From Candidatus Bathyarchaeum sp. (GTDB taxonomy: Archaea; Thermoproteota; Bathyarchaeia; Bathyarchaeales; Bathyarchaeaceae), in assembly GCA_020344315.1 (NCBI GenBank), contig CP070820.1, positions 218,099-282,098 on the forward strand: 64,000 bases of DNA, read 5' to 3'. Each line of letters begins with the position of its first letter. Within the stretch, counting starts at the first letter, position 1. A model generated the notes under the pieces. That model was not told the DNA's origin. It made no database searches and saw only the letters and a list, made by a program, of their open reading frames with translations. The translations under genes were made by a program, and so were the position numbers. Of the stretch, positions 1-8,525 are shown piece after piece.

Positions 1-494
1 CCTGCCTTTACGAGAGGCACCAATCCCAGAATCGTAGCTGTGGACATGCATCCTGGACAGCCTATCAGTTTTGCATTCTTGATTTCTTCGCGGTGAAGCT
101 CAGGTATACCGTAAACTGCTTCCTGTAGCAGTTCTGGGTGAGTGTGCTTCCATCCATACCACCTGTCGTAATCGTCTGGGTTTTTCAGGCGGTAATCTGC
201 GCTCATGTCAATGACTTTCACTCCTGTTTCTAGCAGCTGAGGAACAAGATTCACTGATTTGCCATGGGGCATCGCAGCAAACACTAAGTCACAGTTGTCT
301 GCTACTCGGGAGATGTTTGGGGGAGTGAATTTTAGTTGTGTTGCTCCTCTGAGGTTTGGGTGAACCGTGAAGATGTATTCGCCATCGTTTGCGCGGGATG
401 TTACTGTGGTCAGTTCGACCTCTGGATGGGAGAGTAGTAACCTTAGAAGTTCTCCGCCTACGTATCCTGAACCACCTATTACTCCTACTCTCAC
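1..494 (-). CDS. lysY: LysW-aminoadipyl-phosphate reductase (LysY/ArgC family), C-terminus beyond window
   Basis: NADPH-dependent reductase of the carrier-protein lysine (or arginine) pathway; it reduces the LysW-bound acyl phosphate to the semialdehyde. The visible 164 codons begin with a Rossmann glycine motif (GVIGGSGYVGGELLRLL) followed by the ArgC-type segment AAMPHGKS. Near residue 148 comes GCPGCMST, whose second Cys matches the catalytic Cys of ArgC/LysY. The start is GTG, four bases after the lysX stop, so the two are almost certainly co-transcribed and translationally coupled. The left edge of the window removes roughly half the protein. Sequence alone does not separate LysY from a bifunctional LysY/ArgC; adjacent lysW and lysX favour the LysW-dependent form. 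Confidence 0.93.
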   Translation of the reverse strand, partial: MRVGVIGGSGYVGGELLRLLLSHPEVELTTVTSRANDGEYIFTVHPNLRGATQLKFTPPNISRVADNCDLVFAAMPHGKSVNLVPQLLETGVKVIDMSADYRLKNPDDYDRWYGWKHTHPELLQEAVYGIPELHREEIKNAKLIGCPGCMSTATILGLVPLVKA

Positions 495-498
495 ATTT

Positions 499-1692
499 TC
501 ACTCTCCTTGGTCAGATTCAATTATGCTCTGGGCTCCCCTGAGCAATGGTTCTGCCAAGTTTATCCCAGCAGCTAACCTAGTTTGCTCCCAGAATTCAGG
601 GCAAGCGTTAGCTTCATGGAACATGATGTTATGCTTGTTTTTTTCCATGCTTTCCTCGATAATGTCTTTGATGTTCAAGTAGGCTTCTTGGCTTTTATAG
701 TGTTGAAAAGTCTTTTCCAGCCTCCTATTCCATTCTGGAAAGTCCGTTCTTTTAGTCTTGTCTCGCTTAAGTTTTTTCACTGCATCGAAGGACGGTTCAA
801 GATTCTCGAATTCTTCTAGAAGATATTCGTCTTCAACCGTTTTGTTTTCGCCTACCTTTATCATGGCGTCAAAGGCCAAGAGCCAAGCTCTGCTGTCCCC
901 TCCAATTGCTCTGCTACATTTAACTGATACATCTCTGATGTGAGATGGCAAGTTTACGCCGAATACCATATTGCCCAAGAAGGTGTTTGTCCTGAAGTCT
1001 TTGAATCCAGCTCGTGCTAAAGCTGTGGGGTAGCAGTATGGGGGCTTTCCGTCCTCTTTGGTGACTATTATTCTTAGGTCGTAGAACCATTTCTGAACGA
1101 GGGTTTGAGCAAGAATTCCCACTGGATTAATTATTGAAGGCTGAATTCCCCTGAGAATCGCTAATAGGTCTTCCCTGTCTTTGGCAAGCTTAACGTCTTT
1201 TCCATGGGTTCCAGCGTCTGGTTTGATTACGATGTTTTCATGGCCAAGTTCCAGTTGCATCAGGTCGGCTATGTCCTCCTCGTTACGTATCTCCCTTCCA
1301 TCTAAGGTTCTTTCGTTGGAATCAACTGGAACATAGACTGTATGAGGAATGTTGATTCCCGCATGCCAGAAATGGAGCAGAGTCCTCAATTTGCTGAAGC
1401 AGACGTATTCTACGCATTGGGGATTTATCACATGCTTCCCGAAAGCCTCCAGAACGTTGGCTGCAAAGAGTCTGCGATTCTTGCTTTGGGCTCTGTTCAG
1501 CACTACTTTGATGTCTTTGAGAACTTTTGTGTAGTCTTTTCCCTTAGTACTGAGGGTATACCTATTTTCGTCTAGGCGAAAGGCAACTTTGCGAAAGGGA
1601 ATGTAGACTAGGTCTATTCCCATCTCTTCCGCAGTCATTTTGATGCCTTTTTCATCAGTTTCAGAACTTTCAAACAGAATTCCAATGCTCAT
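499..1692 (-). CDS. lysX: LysW ligase LysX, ATP-grasp (RimK-like), with long internal insertion
   Basis: ATP-grasp ligase that attaches alpha-aminoadipate (or glutamate, if ArgX-like) to the C-terminal Glu of LysW. Supporting blocks are IVIKPDAGTHGKDV (about 154-167, ATP-binding lysine), GFKDFRTNTFLGN (229-241), and the metal/substrate region FHEANACPEFWEQTRLAAGIN (split at 358-378), equivalent to the NEVN..PEF..TTG motif of LysX. At 397 aa it is about 100 residues longer than usual LysX proteins. The extra, strongly charged sequence lies at roughly residues 281-355, between the conserved SRAIGGD and HEANACPEF blocks. Start ATG has a GGATG-like RBS about 12 nt upstream. It lies between lysW and lysY in the same orientation. 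Confidence 0.9.
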   Translation of the reverse strand: MSIGILFESSETDEKGIKMTAEEMGIDLVYIPFRKVAFRLDENRYTLSTKGKDYTKVLKDIKVVLNRAQSKNRRLFAANVLEAFGKHVINPQCVEYVCFSKLRTLLHFWHAGINIPHTVYVPVDSNERTLDGREIRNEEDIADLMQLELGHENIVIKPDAGTHGKDVKLAKDREDLLAILRGIQPSIINPVGILAQTLVQKWFYDLRIIVTKEDGKPPYCYPTALARAGFKDFRTNTFLGNMVFGVNLPSHIRDVSVKCSRAIGGDSRAWLLAFDAMIKVGENKTVEDEYLLEEFENLEPSFDAVKKLKRDKTKRTDFPEWNRRLEKTFQHYKSQEAYLNIKDIIEESMEKNKHNIMFHEANACPEFWEQTRLAAGINLAEPLLRGAQSIIESDQGE

Positions 1693-1794
1693 ATCTGTTC
1701 TTACATCCTTGCTTCAAACACTTTCAGGTATATGTTTTCTCAGTCTACTTCTTTTCTGTTTCGCATATTATTGTTAAGAAATAAAGAGAGGGAA

Positions 1795-1971
1795 TTATTC
1801 TCCCCAGTCTTCGCCTTCAATTCCTAGTTCTTTGAGCTCCACGGAATCTCCCTTGCTTTCTGTCACTTCCAGTTCCAGCCCACAGCTGGGACAGCTCAGG
1901 ATTTCTCCTTTCATGACATCCTCTGGAACTTCGATTTCCGCGTCGCAATCGGGGCACCTAGCACTCTTCAC
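1795..1971 (-). CDS. lysW: Lysine-pathway carrier protein LysW
   Basis: Small acidic zinc-ribbon carrier that protects the alpha-amino group of aminoadipate and presents intermediates to LysX, LysZ, LysY, LysJ and LysK. Two Cys pairs (CPDC near the N-terminus, CPSC mid-protein) form the zinc site. The chain ends in GEDWGE, the signature whose terminal Glu is the attachment point. A longer reading starts at GTG 1980, but a strong Shine-Dalgarno (GAGGTGG, 1985-1976) sits 5 nt before the in-frame GTG at 1971, so the shorter 58-residue form (V-K-S-A-R-C) is preferred. First gene of the leftward lysW-X-Y operon. Confidence 0.95.
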   Translation of the reverse strand: MKSARCPDCDAEIEVPEDVMKGEILSCPSCGLELEVTESKGDSVELKELGIEGEDWGE

Positions 1972-2019
1972 AAATTCCACCTCTTAATTTGGTTTGAACC
2001 ATTATAAAAAACATTGCTC

Positions 2020-2027
2020 TTTATAAG
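2020..2027 (-). promoter_or_regulatory. TATA box of the lysW operon
   Basis: On the minus strand reads CTTATAAA, followed by a short leader that contains the GAGGTGG ribosome-binding site of lysW. An inverted AAATCCG copy (plus-strand CGGATTT, 2033-2039) lies just upstream of it, where a regulator could overlap TFB/TBP binding. Confidence 0.5.
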
Positions 2028-2073
2028 AATTTCGGATTTATAGCTAGTGGTTTTGCACAATTTCCGATTAATT

Positions 2074-2178
2074 ATACGAAATCCGTATGAACATCCACCC
2101 GCGTAACTGCTTGAGCGAGTTTTCTAACCTGTCCTCATTTCTAGTGAGAAAAGGGGACCTGAGATACGGAAACCGTTA
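2074..2178. promoter_or_regulatory. Candidate Lrp (LysM-like) operators in the divergent lysine intergenic region
   Basis: A perfect 5-bp-arm palindrome ATACGAAATCCGTAT occupies 2074-2088. A second related site, ATACGGAAACCGTTA, is at 2164-2178 and contains ACGG-AAA-CCGT. The AAATCCG core recurs inverted at 2033-2039. The 15-bp size and dyad symmetry fit Lrp/AsnC operators, and an Lrp-family gene starts 70 bp downstream. That this regulator binds here is inference. Confidence 0.45.
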
Positions 2179-2248
2179 CGAATTTGCTGCGAGTTGTTCA
2201 GAAATCGTTAAATTTTTCCGCGTAGATATTGTATCTGAAGTGTAGAAA

Positions 2249-2659
2249 ATGGATGATACTGACAAGGCGATAATTGGAATTCTGAAGTTGGATGGTCGTG
2301 CCACCTACAGTGACATCGGAAAGAGAGTTGGCTTGTCTGAGGGGGCTGTTCGGAAGAGAATCAGAGCCCTTGTTGATTCAGGGGCAATAAGACGATTCAC
2401 AGTCAAGGTTGGGCTTACAGAAGGAGCAGAAGCAATAGCTCTGCTTTCAGTAGACCCCTCCTTGCCAACTTCTGAGGTTTCCAAAGCGCTGAAGAAATTC
2501 TCCAACGTCGAAACAGTCTACGAGATCACCGGTCAATACGACATTGCTGTCATAATATCGGGCTTGAACATAACCGAGGTTGACGAGTGCCTTGAGAAAA
2601 TCCGCCGATTAGCGGGTGTCGCCAACACAAACACCATGATTATCTTACGTAGCTGGTAA
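2249..2659 (+). CDS. lysM: Lrp/AsnC-family transcriptional regulator (LysM-like)
   Basis: 136-residue Lrp protein. The N-terminal winged HTH (residues 1-60) starts with MDDTDKAIIGILKLDGRATY and has the recognition segment VGLSEGAVRKRI. The C-terminal half (65-136) is a RAM ligand-binding domain with the YEITGQYDIAVII core. It lies between the two lysine transcription units and is read in the same direction as the downstream homocitrate synthase gene. In Sulfolobus, LysM regulates lysWXJK by binding in the equivalent region; the same role here is inferred from position and from the palindromes upstream. Ligand (lysine or other) is not visible from sequence. Confidence 0.85.
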   Translation: MDDTDKAIIGILKLDGRATYSDIGKRVGLSEGAVRKRIRALVDSGAIRRFTVKVGLTEGAEAIALLSVDPSLPTSEVSKALKKFSNVETVYEITGQYDIAVIISGLNITEVDECLEKIRRLAGVANTNTMIILRSW

Positions 2660-2749
2660 AAAAATTCGTTTAGGCGATTCTGGGTCCAACTACGGTTTCA
2701 GAAATGAATGTAATGTTTTCGTATTCTAGATAAGATAATTTTACATAAA

Positions 2750-2759
2750 GTATATATAT
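2750..2759 (+). promoter_or_regulatory. TATA box for the homocitrate synthase operon
   Basis: GTATATATAT immediately before the first possible TTG codon (2760). A transcript from this box would start near 2777-2785, excluding TTG 2760 and favouring the in-frame GTG at 2802. Confidence 0.5.
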
Positions 2760-2801
2760 TTGTGCGTTTTGTATACTTCCAAAACCGAATTCACCAAAAC
2801 G

Positions 2802-4067
2802 GTGCGAAAAGGACGGCTCAACGAAGTGGAAGAAGAATACCTTAACGAACAGGGGCAAAAGCTGCTAAAAAGGCTAAAGAGAGAAGGAATCCTCCCAAGC
2901 CCTTACAACTTCGCTAACTTCAAGGTTCCCTCATTAGATGAGTATATTGTTCACGACAGTACCCTAAGAGAGGGAGAACAGACCCCCGGCGTCATATTCA
3001 GCATAAAAGACAAACTAACGATTGCCAAGAAACTGGACGAGGTGGGAATACAGCAGATAGAAGCCGGATTCCCAGCCGCCTCAGAAAAACAAAGAAAATG
3101 CATCGAATCCTTGGTCGATATGAACCTGGACGCTCAGCTTTCTGCCTTCGCCCGCGCTAAAAAAGAAGACATAGACCTTGTAGCTAACACGGGAGCTGAC
3201 GGAATAGTCCTGTCCCTCTCTATATCACCCTATCACAGAAAATACAAGTTCCATGGCATGAGCCAAGAAGAATATCTGGAAAAGCTGGCTGACCACATTA
3301 GCTACGCAGAGGATTATGGCCTCTTCGTCATATACAGTGCAGAAGACACAACAAGAGAAAACGACCTGAATTTCCTGAAAAAAGCCTACAAAACAGCAGA
3401 AGAAGTAGGAGCAGACAGAGCAAGAATTATTGACACTCTAGGCTGCGCAAGCCCCAACGGAATGGCCTTTCTAGTGAAAGAAATCGGAAAGGTTATAGAC
3501 ATTCCAATCGAGGTCCACTGCCACAACGACCTTGGACTAGCTTTGGCAAATTCATTGGCATCCGTAGAAGCTGGAGCGTCAACAGTTTCAACATCTGTGA
3601 ATGGCTTAGGTGAGAGAGCTGGAATAACCGTAACAGAAGAAGTTATTCCTGCCCTACACATAATCTTCGGGACAAGCCCCTTTGAAATGAGCCAGCTAAC
3701 TGCCCTCTCAAAACTCGTCGAGGAAGTTTCAGGGATAAAAATGCCTCCCCAAAAACCGTTAACTGGTGAAAACGTAACTGCCCACAGTTCCGGGATACAT
3801 CAGCACGGCGTCTTCGTACATCCAACAACATACGAGTTTTATCCGCCTAGGCTGGTGGGTCAGAGGAGAAAAGTGTTCATAGACGAACTGGGTGGGAGGC
3901 ACGGCATCTTGTATGTTGCAAAAAAAGAGTTGGGACTTGACATCTCTGAGGAGACGGCGAGAAAGGTTCTCGAGAGAGTCAAAGCATCCTTTTACCATGA
4001 GGGAAGACGAAGCTCCTACACACCCAACGAAATTAAAGAATTGATACTGGAAATTCAACGGGGTTGA
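2802..4067 (+). CDS. Homocitrate synthase / 2-isopropylmalate synthase family (probable lysine-pathway LysS)
   Basis: Claisen condensation enzyme of the DRE-TIM superfamily, here probably acetyl-CoA + 2-oxoglutarate to homocitrate. DSTLREGEQTPGV carries the catalytic Arg and metal Asp; EVHCHNDLGLALANS carries the two metal-binding His; VNGLGERAG is the family glycine signature; ENVTAHSSGIHQHGV matches the C-terminal subdomain. About 100 residues follow the barrel, shorter than a full LeuA regulatory domain. A charged ~40-residue N-terminal extension precedes the barrel. The reading frame extends to TTG 2760, but that codon abuts the TATA box, so GTG 2802 is chosen. The next gene begins within its stop region. 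Neighbouring aconitase-type and dehydrogenase genes support the lysine assignment, but isopropylmalate or citramalate synthase cannot be excluded. Confidence 0.85.
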   Translation: MRKGRLNEVEEEYLNEQGQKLLKRLKREGILPSPYNFANFKVPSLDEYIVHDSTLREGEQTPGVIFSIKDKLTIAKKLDEVGIQQIEAGFPAASEKQRKCIESLVDMNLDAQLSAFARAKKEDIDLVANTGADGIVLSLSISPYHRKYKFHGMSQEEYLEKLADHISYAEDYGLFVIYSAEDTTRENDLNFLKKAYKTAEEVGADRARIIDTLGCASPNGMAFLVKEIGKVIDIPIEVHCHNDLGLALANSLASVEAGASTVSTSVNGLGERAGITVTEEVIPALHIIFGTSPFEMSQLTALSKLVEEVSGIKMPPQKPLTGENVTAHSSGIHQHGVFVHPTTYEFYPPRLVGQRRKVFIDELGGRHGILYVAKKELGLDISEETARKVLERVKASFYHEGRRSSYTPNEIKELILEIQRG

Positions 4068-4072
4068 GGTCT

Positions 4073-5311
4073 ATGGGATCTACCCTAACTGAAAAAATCT
4101 TGGCTAACGCTTCTCACAAGAAAAAAGTTGTTCCAGGAGATTTTATCGTAGCTGATGTAAGTTATGTAATGGCTCACGATTCCACAGCCCCCTTAGCCAT
4201 CGAAGGTTTTTACAACATCACAGACAAGGTTTTCGACACGGATAGGGTAATAATTGTGTTTGATCACTTCTTTCCTTCACCATCTGTGGCTGGAGCAACC
4301 CTTCATCAAAAGGTAAGAAAATTCGTTATGGACCAGCACCTTTCCGGTTTCTTCACCAATGGAGTCTGTCATCAACTCTTGGTTGAGAATTTTGTTTCTC
4401 CCGGAGATGTTGTTGTTGGAGCTGATTCTCACACCTGCACTGAGGGAGCTTTGGGAGCTTTTGCCTCTGGTTTGGGATCAACGGACATTGGGGGAGCCAT
4501 GGCTACTGGAAAATGCTGGTTCAAGGTTCCGGAAAGCCTGAAATTCGATTTAACTGGTTCTCTGCAGAAAGGTGTCTATGCCAAGGACGTTATCCTCAAC
4601 ATTGTTGGGAATGTTGGAGCTGCCGGAGCTCTCTACAAGGCATGCGAATTCACTGGAGACTACGTGAAGAATGCGAGTGTCTCTTCTCGGTTGACGTTGT
4701 GTAACATGGCTATTGAGATGGGAGGTAAAAACGGTATTATTGAGGCGGATCAGAAGACCCTTGAGTTTCTGGGAGGAAGAGAAGGAAGAATCTTCAGAAG
4801 CGACAAGGACGCAGTCTACGAGGACGAATATGAGATAGATGTTAGTAGGATTGAGCCTCAGGTTGCCCTTCCTTCAGCAGTAGATAATGTAGAACCTGTA
4901 TCTGCTGTTGAGGGAAGAAAGATAGATCAAGCCTATCTTGGAACCTGCACTAATGGGCGATTAGAGGACCTTGAGGTTGCTGCAAAGATTCTGAAAGGAA
5001 AGAGAATTGCCAAAAATGTCCGGTTGATAGTGTCTCCTGCTTCTCAGGACATATACTTGGAAGCCTCTAAGATGGGATACTTGGAGGATCTCGTCAAGGC
5101 GGGTGGAACCATCTGCAATCCGAGCTGTGGTCCCTGTATCGGTAGACATGAGGGAGTGCTTTGCGAAAGAGAAACGTGCCTTTCAAGCCAGAACCGAAAC
5201 TTCTCTGGAAGGATGGGATCGCCCGAAGCGGATATTATTTTGGGTTCTCCAGCGACAGTTGCAGCATCTGCGGTAGCTGGCAAGATTGTTGATCCGAGGG
5301 ATTACCTGTGA
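4073..5311 (+). CDS. Homoaconitase/isopropylmalate isomerase large subunit
   Basis: [4Fe-4S] hydro-lyase large subunit that isomerises homocitrate (or isopropylmalate) together with the small subunit encoded next. Diagnostic segments are ADSHTCTEGALGAFASGLGS, the cluster ligand Cys in LGTCTNGRLEDL, and the Cys pair in NPSCGPCIGRHEG. Length (~413 aa) is normal for the archaeal LeuC/HacA type. A TTG at 4064 overlaps the upstream stop; the ATG at 4073 (MGSTLTEKI) matches the usual family N-terminus and is preferred. The stop overlaps the start of the small subunit gene (GTGA). Confidence 0.88.
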   Translation: MGSTLTEKILANASHKKKVVPGDFIVADVSYVMAHDSTAPLAIEGFYNITDKVFDTDRVIIVFDHFFPSPSVAGATLHQKVRKFVMDQHLSGFFTNGVCHQLLVENFVSPGDVVVGADSHTCTEGALGAFASGLGSTDIGGAMATGKCWFKVPESLKFDLTGSLQKGVYAKDVILNIVGNVGAAGALYKACEFTGDYVKNASVSSRLTLCNMAIEMGGKNGIIEADQKTLEFLGGREGRIFRSDKDAVYEDEYEIDVSRIEPQVALPSAVDNVEPVSAVEGRKIDQAYLGTCTNGRLEDLEVAAKILKGKRIAKNVRLIVSPASQDIYLEASKMGYLEDLVKAGGTICNPSCGPCIGRHEGVLCERETCLSSQNRNFSGRMGSPEADIILGSPATVAASAVAGKIVDPRDYL

Positions 5312-5793
5312 GAGCATGGAAATTTGGGGATGACATAAACACTGACGTAATTACGCCGGGCAGATACACTGTCACTACTGACAGGAAACGGTTGGGGCAG
5401 ATAGCTTTCATAGAGTATAGACCGGAATTCGCTAAAGAGGTTCAAGAGGGAGACGTGATAGTTGCGGGAAACAACTTCGGGTGCGGTTCATCCCGTGAAC
5501 ATTCTCCAGTAGCCATAAAAGCTGCTGGAATAAGTGCGGTGATAGCTAAATCATTTGCCCGCATATTCTTCAGAAACTCCATAAACATTGGGCTTCCCCT
5601 CTTTGTCTGTGAAGAAGCTGGCAAGATCGATGACGGCGACACAGTTGAAATAAACATCAAAACTGGAGAGATTAATGACAAAACTAAGGGCATAACCCTC
5701 AAGGCTAAGCCGTTGCCAGAGTTTATGCAAAGGATTGTGGAAAAGGGCGGATTGGTAAACTTTCTGCGAAGCGATGGATATGACAACGTATAA
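5308..5793 (+). CDS. Homoaconitase/isopropylmalate isomerase small subunit
   Basis: Swivelling-domain subunit completing the hydro-lyase active site. WKFGDDINTDVITPGRY at the N-terminus and NFGCGSSREHSP in the middle are the conserved LeuD/HacB segments. The substrate-specificity loop following TPGR reads YTVTTD, unlike the YLRT of methanogen homoaconitase or the YLVY type of isopropylmalate isomerase. Preference for homocitrate, isopropylmalate, or both therefore stays open. Starts at GTG overlapping the large-subunit stop, and its 3' end overlaps the dehydrogenase start by 20 bp; this is a tightly coupled operon. Confidence 0.88.
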   Translation: MRAWKFGDDINTDVITPGRYTVTTDRKRLGQIAFIEYRPEFAKEVQEGDVIVAGNNFGCGSSREHSPVAIKAAGISAVIAKSFARIFFRNSINIGLPLFVCEEAGKIDDGDTVEINIKTGEINDKTKGITLKAKPLPEFMQRIVEKGGLVNFLRSDGYDNV

Positions 5794-6784
5794 ACTAGCT
5801 GTTATTCCCGGACCCGGAATTGGTAAAGAGGTTGTTCCTGAAGCTGTTCGGCTACTGGAGAGCACAGATTTAAAATTTGATTGCAGCTACATGGAAGTTG
5901 GCTACGAAGTTTTCAAAAAAACTGGTACTCCAGTGCCTGATGATGTTTTAGCTAGAATGAGGAAGACTCAAGCCTGCTTGTTTGGAGCCACTGCAACACC
6001 TGTTGGCGTACCAGGATACAAAAGTGCAATCATAACCTTGAGAAGAGCTTTGGGCTTGTATGCTAATGTTAGACCCGCCAAGAGCTATCCTAGTCAGAGA
6101 GGCATGAAAGATGTTGATTTGGTGATTGTTCGGGAAAACACTGAAGGCTTGTATAGTGGCATGGAGTTTGAACTTGCGGATTCGGCATATTCTATCAGAG
6201 TGATTACCCGAAAGGCAACTGAGAGGATTGCTCGATTTGCCTTTGACTTGGCGATGAAACGACAAAAAAAGGTAACTGTGGTTACTAAAGCGAATGTGTT
6301 GCGTAAGTCGGATGGTCTCTTTCTTGAGGTTTCACGGAAGGTTGCGGAAGATTATCCTGAGGTGGAAGTGGAAGAGGCTTTTGTTGATGTTACAGCCATG
6401 AGGCTCATTCTGAAACCTCACATCTTCGACGTGATTGTGACTTCCAACCTTTTCGGGGACATTCTCTCGGACGAGGCAGCGGGTTTAGTTGGAGGATTAG
6501 GGTTAGCTCCCAGCGCCAACATAGGAGCAGATTTTGCACTTTTTGAGCCTGTTCATGGTTCTGCCCCTAGGCTTGCAGGAAAGGGAATAGCGAATCCAAT
6601 GGCTGCCATTTTAGCGTCTAGGATGATGCTGGACTATCTCGGCGAAAGCAAGTGGGCTGAACGGGTTGAAAACGCTGTCGTAACCGTGCTAAAAGAAGGG
6701 AAAAGTTTGACTCCTGACCTTGGAGGCTCTTCGTCAACAACTGAGGTTACAGACGCGATAATTAAGGCGCTAAAAAAGAGTTGA
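5774..6784 (+). CDS. Homoisocitrate/isopropylmalate dehydrogenase
   Basis: NAD(P)-dependent beta-decarboxylating dehydrogenase, third step of the 2-oxoacid elongation cycle. It has the [10 protein letters not shown] start, the substrate helix [15 protein letters not shown] with its Arg residues, the [16 protein letters not shown] block, metal-binding Asp in [17 protein letters not shown], and the adenine-binding [14 protein letters not shown]. 336 aa is typical. Last gene of the lysine operon; it starts inside the 3' end of the small-subunit gene, and a second ATG two codons in (5780) is also possible. Context favours homoisocitrate dehydrogenase. The loop before [13 protein letters not shown] does not settle specificity. 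Confidence 0.87.
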   Translation: MDMTTYKLAVIPGPGIGKEVVPEAVRLLESTDLKFDCSYMEVGYEVFKKTGTPVPDDVLARMRKTQACLFGATATPVGVPGYKSAIITLRRALGLYANVRPAKSYPSQRGMKDVDLVIVRENTEGLYSGMEFELADSAYSIRVITRKATERIARFAFDLAMKRQKKVTVVTKANVLRKSDGLFLEVSRKVAEDYPEVEVEEAFVDVTAMRLILKPHIFDVIVTSNLFGDILSDEAAGLVGGLGLAPSANIGADFALFEPVHGSAPRLAGKGIANPMAAILASRMMLDYLGESKWAERVENAVVTVLKEGKSLTPDLGGSSSTTEVTDAIIKALKKS

Positions 6785-6845
6785 ATTCTGTTTATTTTAG
6801 AAAAGGTCTTTATGTCCCCCTGATTATTGTTTCAGTTGAGAGTCG

Positions 6846-8054
6846 ATGAAGCGAATATGGTTACTTCTATGCACTGTGCTATTGGCTTCAACCGTTTGTT
6901 TCCCCATCGTGTATCTTCACTACACGAACGAAAAGAACGCCGTTGACGAAGATTTCTTTTTCGGGGTCTCTTTTGGCTCAGACAAGCCTAGCGAAGCAAA
7001 GCTCCTGATAGACAAAGTGAAAGGATACACCAACCTCTTGGTCATAAACAATTGGGACATATGTACCAACAAAACTATCCTCAACGAAATCTGCGAATAC
7101 GCCTATGATGCGGATTTGTACTTTATGGTGTTCTTCGATTGGGTCTCCCGCGTTGTGTATCCGTGGCATCAGACATGGCTGGATACTGCTGAGGAAAGAT
7201 TTGGAGACAAGTTCTTAGGAGTTTATCTATTCGACGAACCTGGGGGAAAACAGATTGACACGGGATATTGGAAAACTAGTAACCAAACGATTGACCCGAG
7301 ACATTGGAACGGAGACCATGACATCATAGATATTTTTGAGAACGTGTCAGACTACAGCGAAGCAGCAGAGCTGTTTGTTGCTGATATTTCCTCTATGAAC
7401 AGCACGAAAGACCTGAAGAGAAGAAACATACCAATGTTCACGTCCGATTATGCGCTTTACTGGTTTGATTATCTAGCTGGCTATGACGCAGTGTTTGTTG
7501 AGTTGGGATGGAACCATAGGACAACTAAACATATAGCGCTAGGCAGGGGAGCCGCAAACGTACAAGAAAAAGATTGGGGAGCAATCATTGTATGGAAAAG
7601 TTTGGACCCAGAAGACGAAAACAAAGGAATCTACAAGACTGGACCCGAAATGCTTCAGGACATGATTGTATCCTATCAAGCAGGAGCCAAATACGTGATC
7701 ATATTCAATTTTCCCCACGAAAAGCCTTATGGTATCTTAGAGAAAGAACACTTCAACGCCATGGAGGCATTCTGGAATATGACCCGTTCGCCCAACAAAA
7801 ACTCTCTTGAAAAGGTAAGTGGGGAAGTGGCTTTTGTTCTCCCAAAGGATTATGGTTGGGGCATGCGATGGCTATCTGACAAAATTTGGAAACCCGCATG
7901 GGGTCCAGATAACCAGTCTCTCCCAATATGGGAAAATATGAACAAACTGATCGAGAGATGTGGTCTCAGGCTAGATATAATCTATAATGATACAAGATTC
8001 GATTTCATGAAAAAATACTCGGAAGTATACTACTGGAACAGCGTGATTGATTAA
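6846..8054 (+). CDS. Secreted or lipid-anchored protein, possible TIM-barrel glycoside-hydrolase-like
   Basis: 402 aa with an N-terminal signal/anchor (about residues 4-22, hydrophobic run WLLLCTVLLASTVCFPIVYL). The mature part is rich in aromatic residues and potential N-glycosylation sequons. LGVYLFDEPGGKQ near residue 125, with Asp-Glu at the end of a predicted strand, and the order of beta/alpha-like segments (FTSDYALYWFDYLAGYDAVF, AIIVWKSLDPED, AKYVIIFNFPHEK) resemble secreted glycosidase-like TIM barrels. I cannot name a family with certainty. It follows the lysine operon after 61 bp but has a different theme and probably its own promoter. No C-terminal membrane segment. Confidence 0.6.
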   Translation: MKRIWLLLCTVLLASTVCFPIVYLHYTNEKNAVDEDFFFGVSFGSDKPSEAKLLIDKVKGYTNLLVINNWDICTNKTILNEICEYAYDADLYFMVFFDWVSRVVYPWHQTWLDTAEERFGDKFLGVYLFDEPGGKQIDTGYWKTSNQTIDPRHWNGDHDIIDIFENVSDYSEAAELFVADISSMNSTKDLKRRNIPMFTSDYALYWFDYLAGYDAVFVELGWNHRTTKHIALGRGAANVQEKDWGAIIVWKSLDPEDENKGIYKTGPEMLQDMIVSYQAGAKYVIIFNFPHEKPYGILEKEHFNAMEAFWNMTRSPNKNSLEKVSGEVAFVLPKDYGWGMRWLSDKIWKPAWGPDNQSLPIWENMNKLIERCGLRLDIIYNDTRFDFMKKYSEVYYWNSVID

Positions 8055-8085
8055 GCGAGAATATATTATATAGGCGAGAGGGGGT

Positions 8086-8424
8086 TCAGTGTCTTCCTCT
8101 ATGCCTTGAGTTTCTCTGACTTCGGGTCTGTTTTTGTCTCCAATCCCGTTTCCTCTGGGTTTCTATCCTTTCTCTCGGATATTCGTAGTGTTTGGAACCA
8201 TGCCTTCTGTACTCATCAATTGTTCTGTAGAAGCTTGAGTAACTCATCTCTCCCTTAGAAAGTGACTTTAAGAGGTCATTCAATTCAGCCTTTGTCTCTG
8301 GTGTGGTAAGTTTGTCCCATGTCTCAGAATAAGCCATATATGCAGCGTGAAACTTGAAGTCAGATGGTTTGTCAATCAGCAGTTTCTCTACTTCTTCGGT
8401 TGTGGGCTTCGTTTCTTCGGTCAT
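8086..8424 (-). CDS. Hypothetical protein, basic C-terminal tail
   Basis: 112 residues with no family that I recognise. The first 85 residues look folded and helical (FKFHAAYMAYSETWDKLTT, SKGEMSYSSFYRTIDEYRRH). The last ~30 are strongly basic, rich in Arg, Lys and Gln, and end in RHRGRH, suggesting nucleic-acid contact. Start ATG is 50 bp downstream of a TATA-like box, supporting a genuine independent gene. Confidence 0.55.
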   Translation of the reverse strand: MTEETKPTTEEVEKLLIDKPSDFKFHAAYMAYSETWDKLTTPETKAELNDLLKSLSKGEMSYSSFYRTIDEYRRHGSKHYEYPRERIETQRKRDWRQKQTRSQRNSRHRGRH

Positions 8425-8472
8425 TACTCTCTATACCCTAATACTGATAGAGATAGTATACGCAATGCACCA

Positions 8473-8480
8473 CCTATAAA
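8473..8480 (-). promoter_or_regulatory. TATA-like box for the basic small protein
   Basis: Minus-strand TTTATAGG about 50 bp before the ATG at 8424, giving a predicted leader of about 25 nt. Confidence 0.35.
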
Positions 8481-8525
8481 TGTTATCTAAAACCCTAGAA
8501 ATCGCCGTCTCTTGCCTAGAAGCGT

